Source of the DNA: Halobacillus yeomjeoni
GTDB lineage: Bacteria; Bacillota; Bacilli; Bacillales; Halobacillaceae
Direction of reading: 5' to 3'
Length of the DNA stretch: 64,000 nt
Assembly (NCBI RefSeq): GCF_020171525.1
Contig: NZ_JAIVAI010000007.1
Coordinates: 80,081-144,080 of the forward strand
In this document: piece by piece, positions 16,355 through 25,008 of the stretch
Position numbering within the stretch: the stretch's first letter is position 1
How the letters are laid out: the number at the start of each line of letters is the position of its first letter
Notes under the pieces: model-generated
What the model was told of the DNA's origin: nothing
The model's input: the letters and a program-made list of their open reading frames with translations, nothing else
Databases searched by the model: none
Made by a program: the position numbers and the translations under genes

Positions 16355-18004
16355 TCATTTCGGCTCCTTTTCTAACACTTGATGGAAGATATAAATGGCA
16401 ATCCCACAGATTATCACAATGATGATTGAAGCGAGTGAAGCTTCATGGATCTGTTCGTCACCCGCATACTGGAAAGCTTTCGTGGACAAAGTATCAAAAT
16501 TGAACGGCCGCAATATCAAGGTGAGTGGCAATTCTTTAAGAATTTCAATAAAAGCCAGTATAAACCCACTGATTAACGGGCCTTTGATCATTCGTAAATC
16601 GACTTTAAAGAATGTTTTTGTCAGGTTCATCCCTAGCATACGGGAAGCTTCCGTGTATTTATTCCCAATTTTATCGAACCCGGATTCAATCGAGTTGTAA
16701 CCGATGGCCAAAAAGCGGATGACATAGGCGGAAATCAACATGAACAAACTGGTGCTTAAAAATAATGTCGGTTCCATACCAATCGTTTCATAAAAGCTGA
16801 ATAAATAGTTGTCAATCTGTATGAATACAGTGCTGATTCCGACAGCAATGACCGCCCCGGGTATGGAATATCCCAGAATTGTAACACGGGCCGCCGATTT
16901 CGATAGAATGCTTTGGTGCATGCGTGAAAAATTGGCGATGATGACGGCAAAGACGACAATCATGGCTGCTCCGACAAAAGAAACGAGTAAGGAATTCCAA
17001 ATCAGTGACTTGAATTCCGGCGAAGCAATCTTATGGAACGTCAGGAACATCCAATCTACTAACTGGACGAAAGGAATCATGAATCCTAGCAAAAAGATGA
17101 CCAAGCAGTAACTGAATGCGACCCAGGCTTGTATCCCTTGTAAGCGGATGGGTGTCAGAGGCCGGGCTTTAGCTGTTGTATTGCTGTATTTCTTTCGGCC
17201 ACGCAGAATCTTTTCCAAAATAAGAATAGAAAATACGATGAACATCAAAGTGGCAGAAAGTTTAATCGCAGAATTCAAGTCATTCATTCCAAACCACGTC
17301 TGAAAAATCGCAGTACTGAATGTAGGAACACCGAAGAATTGGACCACTCCGTAGTCATTGAGCACTTCTAAAAGAACAAGGCTCACACCCCCGACGATAG
17401 CTCCTCTGGAAATCGGAAGTACGATTTTAAAAAATACTTCCCAGGGATTCCTGCCAAGCAGGCGGGCATTTTCAACCAATGATGCTGATTGATTGGATAA
17501 GAATGCTCTCGTGATGGTATACACATAAGGAAAAAGAAAAATCGTAAATATAAACACGGCACCAGGGAGCGTCAGGATATCAAAGTATTTTTGGTCTACA
17601 GTCACATCCCAGCGATTTCTAAGCGTTGTCTGGATAACACCGGTGTAATTCATGATTCCATTGTAGGTGTAACCCGCAATGTAAGGCGGTATCGCCAGTG
17701 GTAATATCAAAGCCCATTTAAAAAATGCTTTCATCGGGAAATCGTAAGCAGACACAAGCCATGCAAGACTCGTACCAATCATTACTGTTAAAAATCCAGT
17801 GAAAACAATGAGTAAGCTGGTGTTTTTAATTAAATCAGGAAGAATGAATTCCTGAATATGACCCCAATTTTCAGCTTTCTGTGTAAAGAAATTAACAAGT
17901 ATGGTCAAGTTAGGCATGAGGATCAGTATGACAATGATCAGACTGAGCACGGACCAGATGTTCAAGTATCCTGGTAGTTTGCGTAACAGCTTCAAAAATG
18001 ACAC
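16355..18004 (-). CDS. fbpB: Ferric iron ABC transporter, fused permease (FbpB/FutB type)
   Basis: A 549-residue permease with about twelve membrane helices in two homologous halves, as in FbpB, ThiP and FutB. Each half has the binding-protein-dependent transport signature; the first includes NARLLGRNPWEVFFKIVLP and the second EASRMLGMNLTKTFFKVDLR, the EAA loops that contact the ATPase. It forms the whole transmembrane channel alone. It lies between the binding protein and ATPase genes. A separate Fur box candidate at 18090, 86 bases upstream of the start, suggests that the permease and ATPase genes can be transcribed on their own as well as from the binding-protein promoter. Confidence 0.88.
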   Translation of the reverse strand: MSFLKLLRKLPGYLNIWSVLSLIIVILILMPNLTILVNFFTQKAENWGHIQEFILPDLIKNTSLLIVFTGFLTVMIGTSLAWLVSAYDFPMKAFFKWALILPLAIPPYIAGYTYNGIMNYTGVIQTTLRNRWDVTVDQKYFDILTLPGAVFIFTIFLFPYVYTITRAFLSNQSASLVENARLLGRNPWEVFFKIVLPISRGAIVGGVSLVLLEVLNDYGVVQFFGVPTFSTAIFQTWFGMNDLNSAIKLSATLMFIVFSILILEKILRGRKKYSNTTAKARPLTPIRLQGIQAWVAFSYCLVIFLLGFMIPFVQLVDWMFLTFHKIASPEFKSLIWNSLLVSFVGAAMIVVFAVIIANFSRMHQSILSKSAARVTILGYSIPGAVIAVGISTVFIQIDNYLFSFYETIGMEPTLFLSTSLFMLISAYVIRFLAIGYNSIESGFDKIGNKYTEASRMLGMNLTKTFFKVDLRMIKGPLISGFILAFIEILKELPLTLILRPFNFDTLSTKAFQYAGDEQIHEASLASIIIVIICGIAIYIFHQVLEKEPK

Positions 18005-18089
18005 GTCCTTTAGTGCAACTAGTTAAGCTCAATCTTCAATAAAAGAAACCGTCGGATTCCCTTTATTCAAAATTAACCACACACTAAAA

Positions 18090-18104
18090 TGATAACAGTT
18101 CTCA
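18090..18104 (-). promoter_or_regulatory. Candidate Fur box upstream of the permease gene
   Basis: TGATAACAGTTCTCA fits the 7-1-7 Fur pattern: TGATAAC, one base, GTTCTCA, with one mismatch in the palindrome. It sits between the binding-protein and permease genes, downstream of the hairpin at 18126. Confidence 0.6.
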
Positions 18105-18125
18105 GTTGTTTTGTATATACACCAA

Positions 18126-18155
18126 GTGCCGCACCAATAGAATAGGGTGCGGCAC
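18126..18155 (-). terminator. Hairpin between binding-protein and permease genes
   Basis: GTGCCGCACC pairs with GGTGCGGCAC around a ten-base loop. No T run follows on the minus strand, so it may be a weak terminator or an mRNA-stabilising hairpin that lets the binding protein be made in excess. Confidence 0.6.
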
Positions 18156-18167
18156 CGATGTTATGGC

Positions 18168-19319
18168 TTATTGCCAGCCAACTTCGTTCATGACTTTAAT
18201 TGCTTTGTCGTTGTTTTCACCAAGCACACTCAAGTTGATATCCTGAGCCTTGAATTCTCCCCAGCTTTGAAGCAGTTCAGATGGTGCAACATCCGGGTTT
18301 ACAGGGTACTCATAGTTCGCTTCAGCGAATTGCTTTTGAGCTTGTTCTGTAGTAAGGAATTCAATGAATTTTTGAGCTTGTTCTGTGTTCTTGCTGCTGG
18401 CTGTCATTCCGATACCGCTGATGTTTACGTGTGCACCAGTGGAATCCTGGTTAGGGAAGATGACACCAAGCTGCTCGCCGACTTTAACTTCTTCAGGATC
18501 TTCAGAGTTCATCAGCTTTCCAAGGTAGTACGTGTTCATAACGGCTACATCACCTTCGCCGGCTGCAACGGCTTTAGCTTGGTCAGTGTCTCCACCTTTT
18601 GGATCGCGAGCCATGTTGTCCACGATACCTTCAGCCCATTCTTTAGCTTTTTCTTCGCCATCAAGAGCGATCATAGAAGCAACAAGAGATTGGTTGTAGA
18701 TGTTGGATGAAGAACGGATCAATACTTTGTCCTGGAACTCATCTTTAGTCAAGTCCATGTAAGTCTGGATATCTTCAGGATTCACGCGCTCTTTGTGATA
18801 AGCGATGACACGAGCACGTTTAGTCAAACCGAACCATTGTTGCTCTTCATCACGTAGATTTTCAGGGATGTTTGCATTCAGAACATCACTATCTACAGAC
18901 TGTAGTAGATCTTGAGATTTCGCACGGTGCAGACGACCCGCATCCGCTGTAATCAATAGGTCTGCTTTAGAAGCTTTGCCTTCACGGTCCAAACGAGCGA
19001 TCAATTCATCGTCATCGCCTTTGATGACATTGACTTCGATTCCTGTTTCTTCAGTGAACTGGTCATATAGCTCTTGGTCTGTTTCGTAGTGACGACCTGT
19101 GTATAGGTTCACTTCTCCACCAAGCTCTTCCGCTTTATATTCAGCATTCTCATTGGATGCTTCTTTTTCTGAAGCTTTATCTTCAGTTTCCTGCTTTTCT
19201 TCTGTCTTTGGTTCTTCTTTATCTTCAGCAGCTTGATCTCCTTCATTATTTCCGCAAGCAGCTAATGCGAATACAGAAAGAATAAGGATGATGCTGATTA
19301 AAAACCATTTGTTTCTCAT
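18168..19319 (-). CDS. futA: Ferric iron ABC transporter, substrate-binding lipoprotein (FutA/FbpA type)
   Basis: A 383-residue lipoprotein: MRNKWFL, a hydrophobic stretch, then lipobox LAAC, so it is tethered outside. A glutamate/lysine-rich linker follows (to about residue 55). The binding domain starts EVNLYTGRHYETDQELYDQFTEETGI, the usual opening of iron-binding FutA/FbpA proteins, and the YEYPVNP tail also fits. The start at 19319 has AAGGTGGG eight bases or so upstream; a GTG four codons earlier overlaps that site and is not used. Two Fur boxes precede the gene. It captures ferric iron, or ferric complexes, and hands it to the permease. Confidence 0.9.
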   Translation of the reverse strand: MRNKWFLISIILILSVFALAACGNNEGDQAAEDKEEPKTEEKQETEDKASEKEASNENAEYKAEELGGEVNLYTGRHYETDQELYDQFTEETGIEVNVIKGDDDELIARLDREGKASKADLLITADAGRLHRAKSQDLLQSVDSDVLNANIPENLRDEEQQWFGLTKRARVIAYHKERVNPEDIQTYMDLTKDEFQDKVLIRSSSNIYNQSLVASMIALDGEEKAKEWAEGIVDNMARDPKGGDTDQAKAVAAGEGDVAVMNTYYLGKLMNSEDPEEVKVGEQLGVIFPNQDSTGAHVNISGIGMTASSKNTEQAQKFIEFLTTEQAQKQFAEANYEYPVNPDVAPSELLQSWGEFKAQDINLSVLGENNDKAIKVMNEVGWQ

Positions 19320-19355
19320 TACATTTCCCACCTTCTATGTATTTTTTATTTTTTA

Positions 19356-19372
19356 TTGAAAATGATTTTCAA
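19356..19372 (-). promoter_or_regulatory. Fur box upstream of the iron-binding protein gene
   Basis: TTGAAAATGATTTTCAA is a perfect palindrome containing TGAAAAT-G-ATTTTCA, the 7-1-7 Fur pattern. It lies about 38 bases before the start codon. Confidence 0.9.
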
Positions 19373-19390
19373 TTCCAATTACCATTCTAC

Positions 19391-19405
19391 TGAAAATGAT
19401 TCTCA
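19391..19405 (-). promoter_or_regulatory. Second Fur box upstream of the iron-binding protein gene
   Basis: TGAAAATGATTCTCA is a 7-1-7 Fur pattern with one palindrome mismatch, 19 bases beyond the first box. Paired boxes usually mean tight iron repression. Confidence 0.85.
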
Positions 19406-19612
19406 AGTCAAGGATTAATATAAAAAAATAGCACATTGTTTTCAGGGTAGGAGGATATTTCTAGTTGAAGCGCTGACACACCTCTGGTATTGTATCTTCG
19501 GAGAATATTATCAATAATCTATTCAATTCCGTTTGAACGCCATGAATACAGGGAAAACGAGCAATAAATTGGTAATTATTTGAATATTTAATATTTTTGG
19601 AGGTGTAGGAAA

Positions 19613-21046
19613 TTGAAAGCAGTTCTTGATGTTCTCAATACGTATATGTGGGGATATATTCTTGTAGCTTCTCTATTAGGACTCGGTTTATGGTTCACCA
19701 TCAAACTCGGGTTCGTTCAATTCCGTTACATTCCTGAAATGGTTCGTGTATTGTTCGACAAACGATCGATTTCAGCAGAAGGGAAAAAAGGAACGTCCGC
19801 TTTCCAGGCGTTCACGATCAGTACGGCATCCCGTGTAGGGACAGGAAACCTTGCTGGAGTCGCTGCGGCTATTACCGTCGGAGGACCTGGAGCCGTATTT
19901 TGGATGTGGATCGTCGCATTACTAGGAGGCGCTTCAGCATTTATTGAAAGTACACTGGCTCAAGTTTACAAAGTACCAGATAAAAATCAGTATCGTGGAG
20001 GACCGGCCTACTACATGGAAAAAGGGTTGAAGAACCGTAAACTTGGAATCTTGTTTGCGATTACGATCACGTTTACGTACGGTCTCGTTTTCAGCTCTGT
20101 GCAATCCAACACGATTCGACTGGCATTTGAAAACTCATTCAATGTAGAAAAATGGATGATGGGCATCATCCTTACTCTTGTCGTCGCACTTATTATATTT
20201 GGTGGTTTGAAAAGGATCGCACAAGTGACACAATACGTTATTCCTGTCATGGCTGTGTTCTACCTTATCCTCGCTGGATACGTACTATTCAATAACTTTG
20301 GACAGATCCCGGTCATGGTCGGCCAAATCTTCCAAGGTGCTTTCGGATTTAGAGAGATAGCAGGGGGAACATTCGGAGGCATGATTCTCATCGGAATTAA
20401 ACGAGGACTTTTCTCCAACGAAGCAGGTATGGGTAGTGCCCCGAACGCTGCTGCAACTTCAGAAGTTACACACCCTGTCAAACAAGGTTTGATTCAAACG
20501 TTAGGTGTATTCACTGATACGCTGCTTATTTGTAGTGCTACAGCAATTATCATTCTATTTGCTGGTGATTACGCGGGAACTGAACTTGATGGAATTCAGC
20601 TTACACAGGCTGCATTCGAAAACCAACTGGGAACATGGGCAGCTATTTTCATTGCCATTGCCATTCTCCTGTTCGCTTTCAGTTCTATTATAGGTAACTA
20701 TTATTATGGAGAAACGAACATTGAGTTCATCAAGAGTAGTTCAACGAACATCTTCATCTACCGTCTTGCTGTTCTTGGGATGGTACTTTTCGGTGCAGTT
20801 GCTAAATTTGAATTGGTTTGGTCACTTGCTGACCTGACGATGGGAATTATGGCGTTGATTAACTTGTATGCCATTCTCAGACTTTCATCTGTCGCTTATG
20901 CAGCACTGAAGGATTACCGTGAACAACGGAAACAAGGAAAAGATCCGATCTTCTACCAAGACCATCTGCCTGGTGTCGATGGAATGGAATATTGGAGACG
21001 AGATCAGGACATCGCTTACGAAAGCGAAAAACGTGCAAACCAATAA
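19613..21046 (+). CDS. Alanine/glycine:cation symporter family protein (AGCS)
   Basis: A 477-residue membrane protein with about eleven helices. AGCS signatures are visible: GTGNLAGVAAAITVGGPGAVFWMW (near residues 80-103) and GLFSNEAGMGSAPNAAA (near 264-280), which form the amino-acid and sodium sites. It imports alanine, glycine or a related amino acid with Na+ (AlsT is the B. subtilis comparison). Initiation is at TTG 19613: GGAGGTG lies seven bases upstream and no in-frame ATG competes nearby. It is monocistronic, with a terminator at 21057. Sodium-coupled uptake suits a halophile. Confidence 0.9.
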   Translation: MKAVLDVLNTYMWGYILVASLLGLGLWFTIKLGFVQFRYIPEMVRVLFDKRSISAEGKKGTSAFQAFTISTASRVGTGNLAGVAAAITVGGPGAVFWMWIVALLGGASAFIESTLAQVYKVPDKNQYRGGPAYYMEKGLKNRKLGILFAITITFTYGLVFSSVQSNTIRLAFENSFNVEKWMMGIILTLVVALIIFGGLKRIAQVTQYVIPVMAVFYLILAGYVLFNNFGQIPVMVGQIFQGAFGFREIAGGTFGGMILIGIKRGLFSNEAGMGSAPNAAATSEVTHPVKQGLIQTLGVFTDTLLICSATAIIILFAGDYAGTELDGIQLTQAAFENQLGTWAAIFIAIAILLFAFSSIIGNYYYGETNIEFIKSSSTNIFIYRLAVLGMVLFGAVAKFELVWSLADLTMGIMALINLYAILRLSSVAYAALKDYREQRKQGKDPIFYQDHLPGVDGMEYWRRDQDIAYESEKRANQ

Positions 21047-21056
21047 GCAATCTATT

Positions 21057-21097
21057 AAACGATCCTTCTCTGTAGGTGAGGAGGGTCGTTTTTTTGT
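21057..21097 (+). terminator. Intrinsic terminator after the AGCS gene
   Basis: AACGATCCTTCTC pairs with GAGGAGGGTCGTT (with wobble and one bulge), followed by seven T. Confidence 0.85.
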
Positions 21098-21561
21098 CCT
21101 CGTAATCATCTTGATATTTTGTGTTGATTTATGAACATGCCTTTATTTGATTAACAAATTAACCTCCAACTAATATTTAACACTTAAGCCAAAGACATTA
21201 CTTCTAGAGAATAGGGTAGGTGTTAGTCCGCTCTGTGGGTTTTGCCTATTCTACTATCCGCGTGTTTCCGTTCTTCTTACAAACAATTAGGAGGTTTGGG
21301 AAATCAGGAGACTCCTGTGGGGTGTACATGATTGGTGAGTTCCCGCAAAGGCTTCGCCTTGAGGAAGCTCACTACATGCCCCCGGAAAGCGAGTGATTTC
21401 CAAGACCCTCTTCTCTATGTAATGAAAAGGAAACCTCCTGCGACCCTGGGTTTCAAAATATTGGACCCCGTCTTAAGAAAGCTGGTCATTTTAAGAAAAG
21501 ACGTGTACCGCGCTATTATGCTATTATTGGATAAGATTCTGATTAAAGGATGAGCGGATTT
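21098..21561. other. Intergenic region holding a stand-alone hairpin core
   Basis: This 464-base stretch contains no supported gene. Its middle (21285-21410) is the repeat core annotated separately. An inverted pair GAATAGG/CCTATTC lies near 21212-21250. The promoter of the ABC-F gene was not identified with confidence. Confidence 0.5.
21285..21410 (-). repeat. Stand-alone hairpin core related to the MITE modules (copy D)
   Basis: Read on the minus strand, this stretch follows the same order as the first module of copies A-C: GGAAATCACTCGCTTTCC, a GTGAG/CTCACC-type inner pair, a GGCGAAGCC-like apex and CCCCACAGGAGTCTCC. The outer arms (GGGAAATCA near 21297 and TGATTTCC near 21392) can pair. 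Unlike the other copies, no GGCTCTG ends or target duplication could be found around it. Confidence 0.65.
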
Positions 21562-23460
21562 ATGAGTATATTATCAGTGGAAAATCTGAGTAAGAGTTTT
21601 GGGGATAAGGATTTATTCAAAGATATTTCTTTTACGATAACCAACCAGCAGAGAATCGGGTTGATAGGAGTCAACGGTACAGGAAAGTCCACATTATTGA
21701 AGATATTGGCTGATATCGAAAGTGGAGATGCAGGTCAGAAAGATCACGCGAAAGATTTCACCGTTGAATATCTCCCTCAAGAACCAGACTTGGATGAAAG
21801 AAAAACGGTTTTAGAACAGATTTACTATGGTGATTCCGAAGTCATGAAAGTGATGAGGAGTTATGAGCAGGTTTTGATCGAGCTGGCCCAAAATCCAGAA
21901 GATCCATCCACGCAACAGAAAATGCTCGACCTTCAGCAAAAAATGGATGAGAAAGATGCATGGGAAGCGAATACGCAGGCGAAAACCATCCTTTCTAAGT
22001 TGGGTGTAGCATCTTATGAGAAGAAGGTGGAAGATCTATCTGGAGGACAGAAAAAGCGGGTCGCGATAGCCAAGGCGCTTATTCAGCCCGCCGACTTACT
22101 ATTACTGGATGAACCTACCAACCATTTGGATAATGAAACGATTGAATGGCTCGAAGAATATTTGTCTTCTTATAAAGGTTCGTTGATCGTAGTCACTCAC
22201 GATCGTTACTTCCTGAATCGGGTGACGAATTTAATTTATGAGTTGGACAAAGGAAACTTATATATCTATGAAGGAAACTATGAAACGTTTTTAGAAAAGA
22301 AAGCGGAGAGAGAAGAACAGGAACGCCAGGCAGAACAAAAACACCAGAACACTCTTCGTAAAGAATTGGCTTGGTTGAAAGCCGGAGTAAAAGCGAGGAC
22401 CACGAAGCAAAAAGCCCGAAAACAGCGGGTGGAAGCGATGAAGGATGAAACGTTTGATACGAAAAAAGAAAATGTCGATATGGCAATAGGGTCGACAAGA
22501 CTGGGGAAACAAGTTTTAGAATTGGAAGGGATTACTCACGGATTTGGAGGAGACCCCCTCATTCAAGATTTGGATTACTTAGTGGTTCCTGGTGAAAGGT
22601 TAGGGATCATCGGAGCGAATGGTTCTGGTAAAACGACACTCTTGAATATCATGGCTCAAAGAATTAAGCCGGATCAAGGCCATGTTAAGGTCGGTTCGAC
22701 AGTTAAAATCGGATATTACACACAAAATCATGAGGAAATTGATGATTCCCTTAAAGTTATAGAGTACATCAAAGAAGAAGCTGAAGTTATTTCGACTGCC
22801 GACGGGGATGAAATTACTGCAGAACAGATGCTGGAACGCTTTTTATTCCCAAGGTCTCAGCAGTGGACTTATATTAAGCGGTTGTCTGGAGGAGAACGTC
22901 GACGTCTTTATTTGTTGAGGGTTCTGATGAGTGAACCGAACGTATTGTTTTTAGATGAGCCGACCAACGATTTGGACACGGAAACGTTAAGTATTTTGGA
23001 AGATTATTTAGAACAGTTTCCTGGCGTAGTCATAACGGTTTCCCACGACCGGTACTTCCTGGATCGTGTCGTTGATAAGCTTCTTGCATTTGAAGGGAAT
23101 ACGAAACTACGAAGATTCCATGGAAATTATACAGAGTACTTGGAGGAAAGGAAGCTTGAGCAGAAGACCGAAACCGAACAGCGGAAAACGATCTCCAATC
23201 AAGAGGAGACGAGAAGGTCGAACCGCAAGCGGAAGCTATCCTATCATGAAAAACAAGAGTGGGAGACGATCGAGGATGATATCCAAGATCTAGAAATGAA
23301 GCTTGAATCCGTAAGTGAAGAGATCTCTGAAGCTTCCAGTGACTTCGATAAAGTACAGGAACTCTACCAAAAACAAGAAGAGCTCGAACAAGAGTTAGAG
23401 TCTAAAATGGAGCGCTGGGAAGAACTGTCATTGATTGTTGAAGAAATGGAGAATGGCTGA
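21562..23460 (+). CDS. ABC-F family ATPase (ribosome-associated, YfmR/Uup-like)
   Basis: A 632-residue soluble protein with two ABC domains and no membrane part. First domain: GVNGTGKST, LSGGQKKR, LLLLDEPTNHLD. Second domain: GANGSGKTT, LSGGERRR, LFLDEPTNDLD. A charged linker lies between them, and a C-terminal coiled coil spans about residues 535-632, as in Uup and B. subtilis YfmR. ABC-F proteins of this type act on the ribosome to ease stalled translation and are not transporters. The start at 21562 (MSILSVENLSKSF) was preferred because the ATG at 21550 overlaps the AAAGGA ribosome site. No resistance role can be claimed from sequence. Confidence 0.88.
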   Translation: MSILSVENLSKSFGDKDLFKDISFTITNQQRIGLIGVNGTGKSTLLKILADIESGDAGQKDHAKDFTVEYLPQEPDLDERKTVLEQIYYGDSEVMKVMRSYEQVLIELAQNPEDPSTQQKMLDLQQKMDEKDAWEANTQAKTILSKLGVASYEKKVEDLSGGQKKRVAIAKALIQPADLLLLDEPTNHLDNETIEWLEEYLSSYKGSLIVVTHDRYFLNRVTNLIYELDKGNLYIYEGNYETFLEKKAEREEQERQAEQKHQNTLRKELAWLKAGVKARTTKQKARKQRVEAMKDETFDTKKENVDMAIGSTRLGKQVLELEGITHGFGGDPLIQDLDYLVVPGERLGIIGANGSGKTTLLNIMAQRIKPDQGHVKVGSTVKIGYYTQNHEEIDDSLKVIEYIKEEAEVISTADGDEITAEQMLERFLFPRSQQWTYIKRLSGGERRRLYLLRVLMSEPNVLFLDEPTNDLDTETLSILEDYLEQFPGVVITVSHDRYFLDRVVDKLLAFEGNTKLRRFHGNYTEYLEERKLEQKTETEQRKTISNQEETRRSNRKRKLSYHEKQEWETIEDDIQDLEMKLESVSEEISEASSDFDKVQELYQKQEELEQELESKMERWEELSLIVEEMENG

Positions 23461-23528
23461 TTCATTTGATTGTTGAACAGCTCTACAATATTATCTCAAA
23501 TAGTACCTTCATTTTTACTTGAAGAGTT

Positions 23529-23563
23529 AGAAGCCCATTTCCTTTGGATGGGCTTCCTTTTGT
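23529..23563 (+). terminator. Intrinsic terminator after the ABC-F gene
   Basis: GAAGCCCAT pairs with ATGGGCTTC, followed by CCTTTT. Confidence 0.8.
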
Positions 23564-23624
23564 ATATTCATGACAAATATGGAATAATAAATGACGGAGA
23601 TTAGATTGAATAGGAGGAACATTC

Positions 23625-24872
23625 ATGAAAATGCCTGAACGCAAGCAATTAGAAAAATATGCCGACTTAGCCTTGAAAACGGGAGTGAATCTTCAAGAAG
23701 GTCAAAAATTGATGATCAACTCTACGATTGAAGGTGCAGAGTTCACACGTCTCATCGCTGAAAAAGCTTATAAGATGGGGGCAAAAGATGTACATATCAA
23801 CTGGGGAGATGATGTTCTTACCCGCTTGAAATATGAATACGCAGATCAAGAAACGCTCTCAGAAGTACCTGAATGGCAGAAACAACAATACACATATTTT
23901 GCAGAAGAGGGAGCGGCAATTCTTTCTGTGCGCTCGACCGACCCGGACCTGCTGAAGGGGATCGATGCGGGTAAAGTTGCAGCAGCCAACAAAGCAAGAG
24001 CGCAGGCGATGTCTACATTCCGCGGATACACAATGAATGATCGAATTCAATGGTCAATCGTAAGTATCCCAATTCCTGCATGGGCTCAAAAGATATTCCC
24101 TGGAGAAAGCGAAGATACAGCTGTTGAAAAACTTTGGGAACAAATATTCAGTATTGTACGCGTAGACAGAGAGGATCCTAATGCTGCTTGGGAAGAGCAC
24201 AACCAAACCCTTATAAAAGCACGTGAATTCCTAAACGAAAAACAATACCACAAACTGGTCTATAAAGCTCCAGGTACGGATTTAGAAGTTGAATTGCCGA
24301 AAGGGCATATATGGAAAGGGGGTCCATCCAAAACAGTTGAGGGAGGCGTACAATTCAACCCGAACATGCCTACAGAGGAAGTTTTCACGGCTCCACATAA
24401 ATATGGAGTCAACGGAAAAGTATCAAGTACAAAGCCATTGAATTATGGTGGCAATGTCATTGATAACTTCACTCTTACTTTCAAGGAAGGTAAAGTCGTA
24501 GATTTTACTGCCGAGGAAGGAGAAGAAACCCTTCAACACTTACTGGAGACGGATGAAGGCTCAAAACGTTTAGGTGAATTGGCTCTCGTGCCTCATGAGT
24601 CTCCAATTTCACAATCTGGATTGATTTTTTATAACACTCTATATGATGAGAATGCATCCTGCCACCTCGCTCTAGGAAAGGCTTACCCGAATAATATGAC
24701 CGGCGGATCAGACATGAATGAAGAAGAACTCGATAAACATGGAGTTAATGACAGCCTATCACATGTTGATTTCATGATGGGGTCTGCTGAGATCGATATT
24801 GATGGTGTGTTGGAAGATGGAACGGAAGAACCAGTGATGAGAAAAGGAAGCTGGGCTATCTCATTTGAATAA
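23625..24872 (+). CDS. ampS: M29 family aminopeptidase (AmpS/PepS type)
   Basis: A 415-residue cytoplasmic metallopeptidase of the thermophilic aminopeptidase (M29) family. Candidate metal ligands typical of the family are visible: the glutamate in MPTEEVFTAPH (near 253), a later glutamate near 320, His in CHLALGKAY (near 347), and His/Asp in SHVDFMMGS (near 380). It releases N-terminal amino acids from peptides. The gene is monocistronic, with TAGGAGG upstream of the ATG at 23625 and a strong terminator behind. MPERKQLEKYADLALKTGVNLQEGQ is a standard family opening. Confidence 0.92.
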   Translation: MKMPERKQLEKYADLALKTGVNLQEGQKLMINSTIEGAEFTRLIAEKAYKMGAKDVHINWGDDVLTRLKYEYADQETLSEVPEWQKQQYTYFAEEGAAILSVRSTDPDLLKGIDAGKVAAANKARAQAMSTFRGYTMNDRIQWSIVSIPIPAWAQKIFPGESEDTAVEKLWEQIFSIVRVDREDPNAAWEEHNQTLIKAREFLNEKQYHKLVYKAPGTDLEVELPKGHIWKGGPSKTVEGGVQFNPNMPTEEVFTAPHKYGVNGKVSSTKPLNYGGNVIDNFTLTFKEGKVVDFTAEEGEETLQHLLETDEGSKRLGELALVPHESPISQSGLIFYNTLYDENASCHLALGKAYPNNMTGGSDMNEEELDKHGVNDSLSHVDFMMGSAEIDIDGVLEDGTEEPVMRKGSWAISFE

Positions 24873-24882
24873 GCAAGAACTC

Positions 24883-24918
24883 AAAAAGGCTGCTAAGGAA
24901 TACTTAGCAGCCTTTTAT
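24883..24918 (+). terminator. Intrinsic terminator after ampS
   Basis: AAAAGGCTGCTAAG pairs with CTTAGCAGCCTTTT around a six-base loop. Confidence 0.9.
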
Positions 24919-25008
24919 TATTCTCTTCTATAGTACAGCGTTGTCATGAACCCTCACTCCGGTTGTTATCCTATCTCCAAAGAGAAATAAAGTAAACCAA
25001 CCGTTTGA

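Noticed and set aside
21332..21553. 73-codon reading before the ABC-F gene
   Set aside because: It starts inside the hairpin core repeat, with no ribosome site and no protein-like features.
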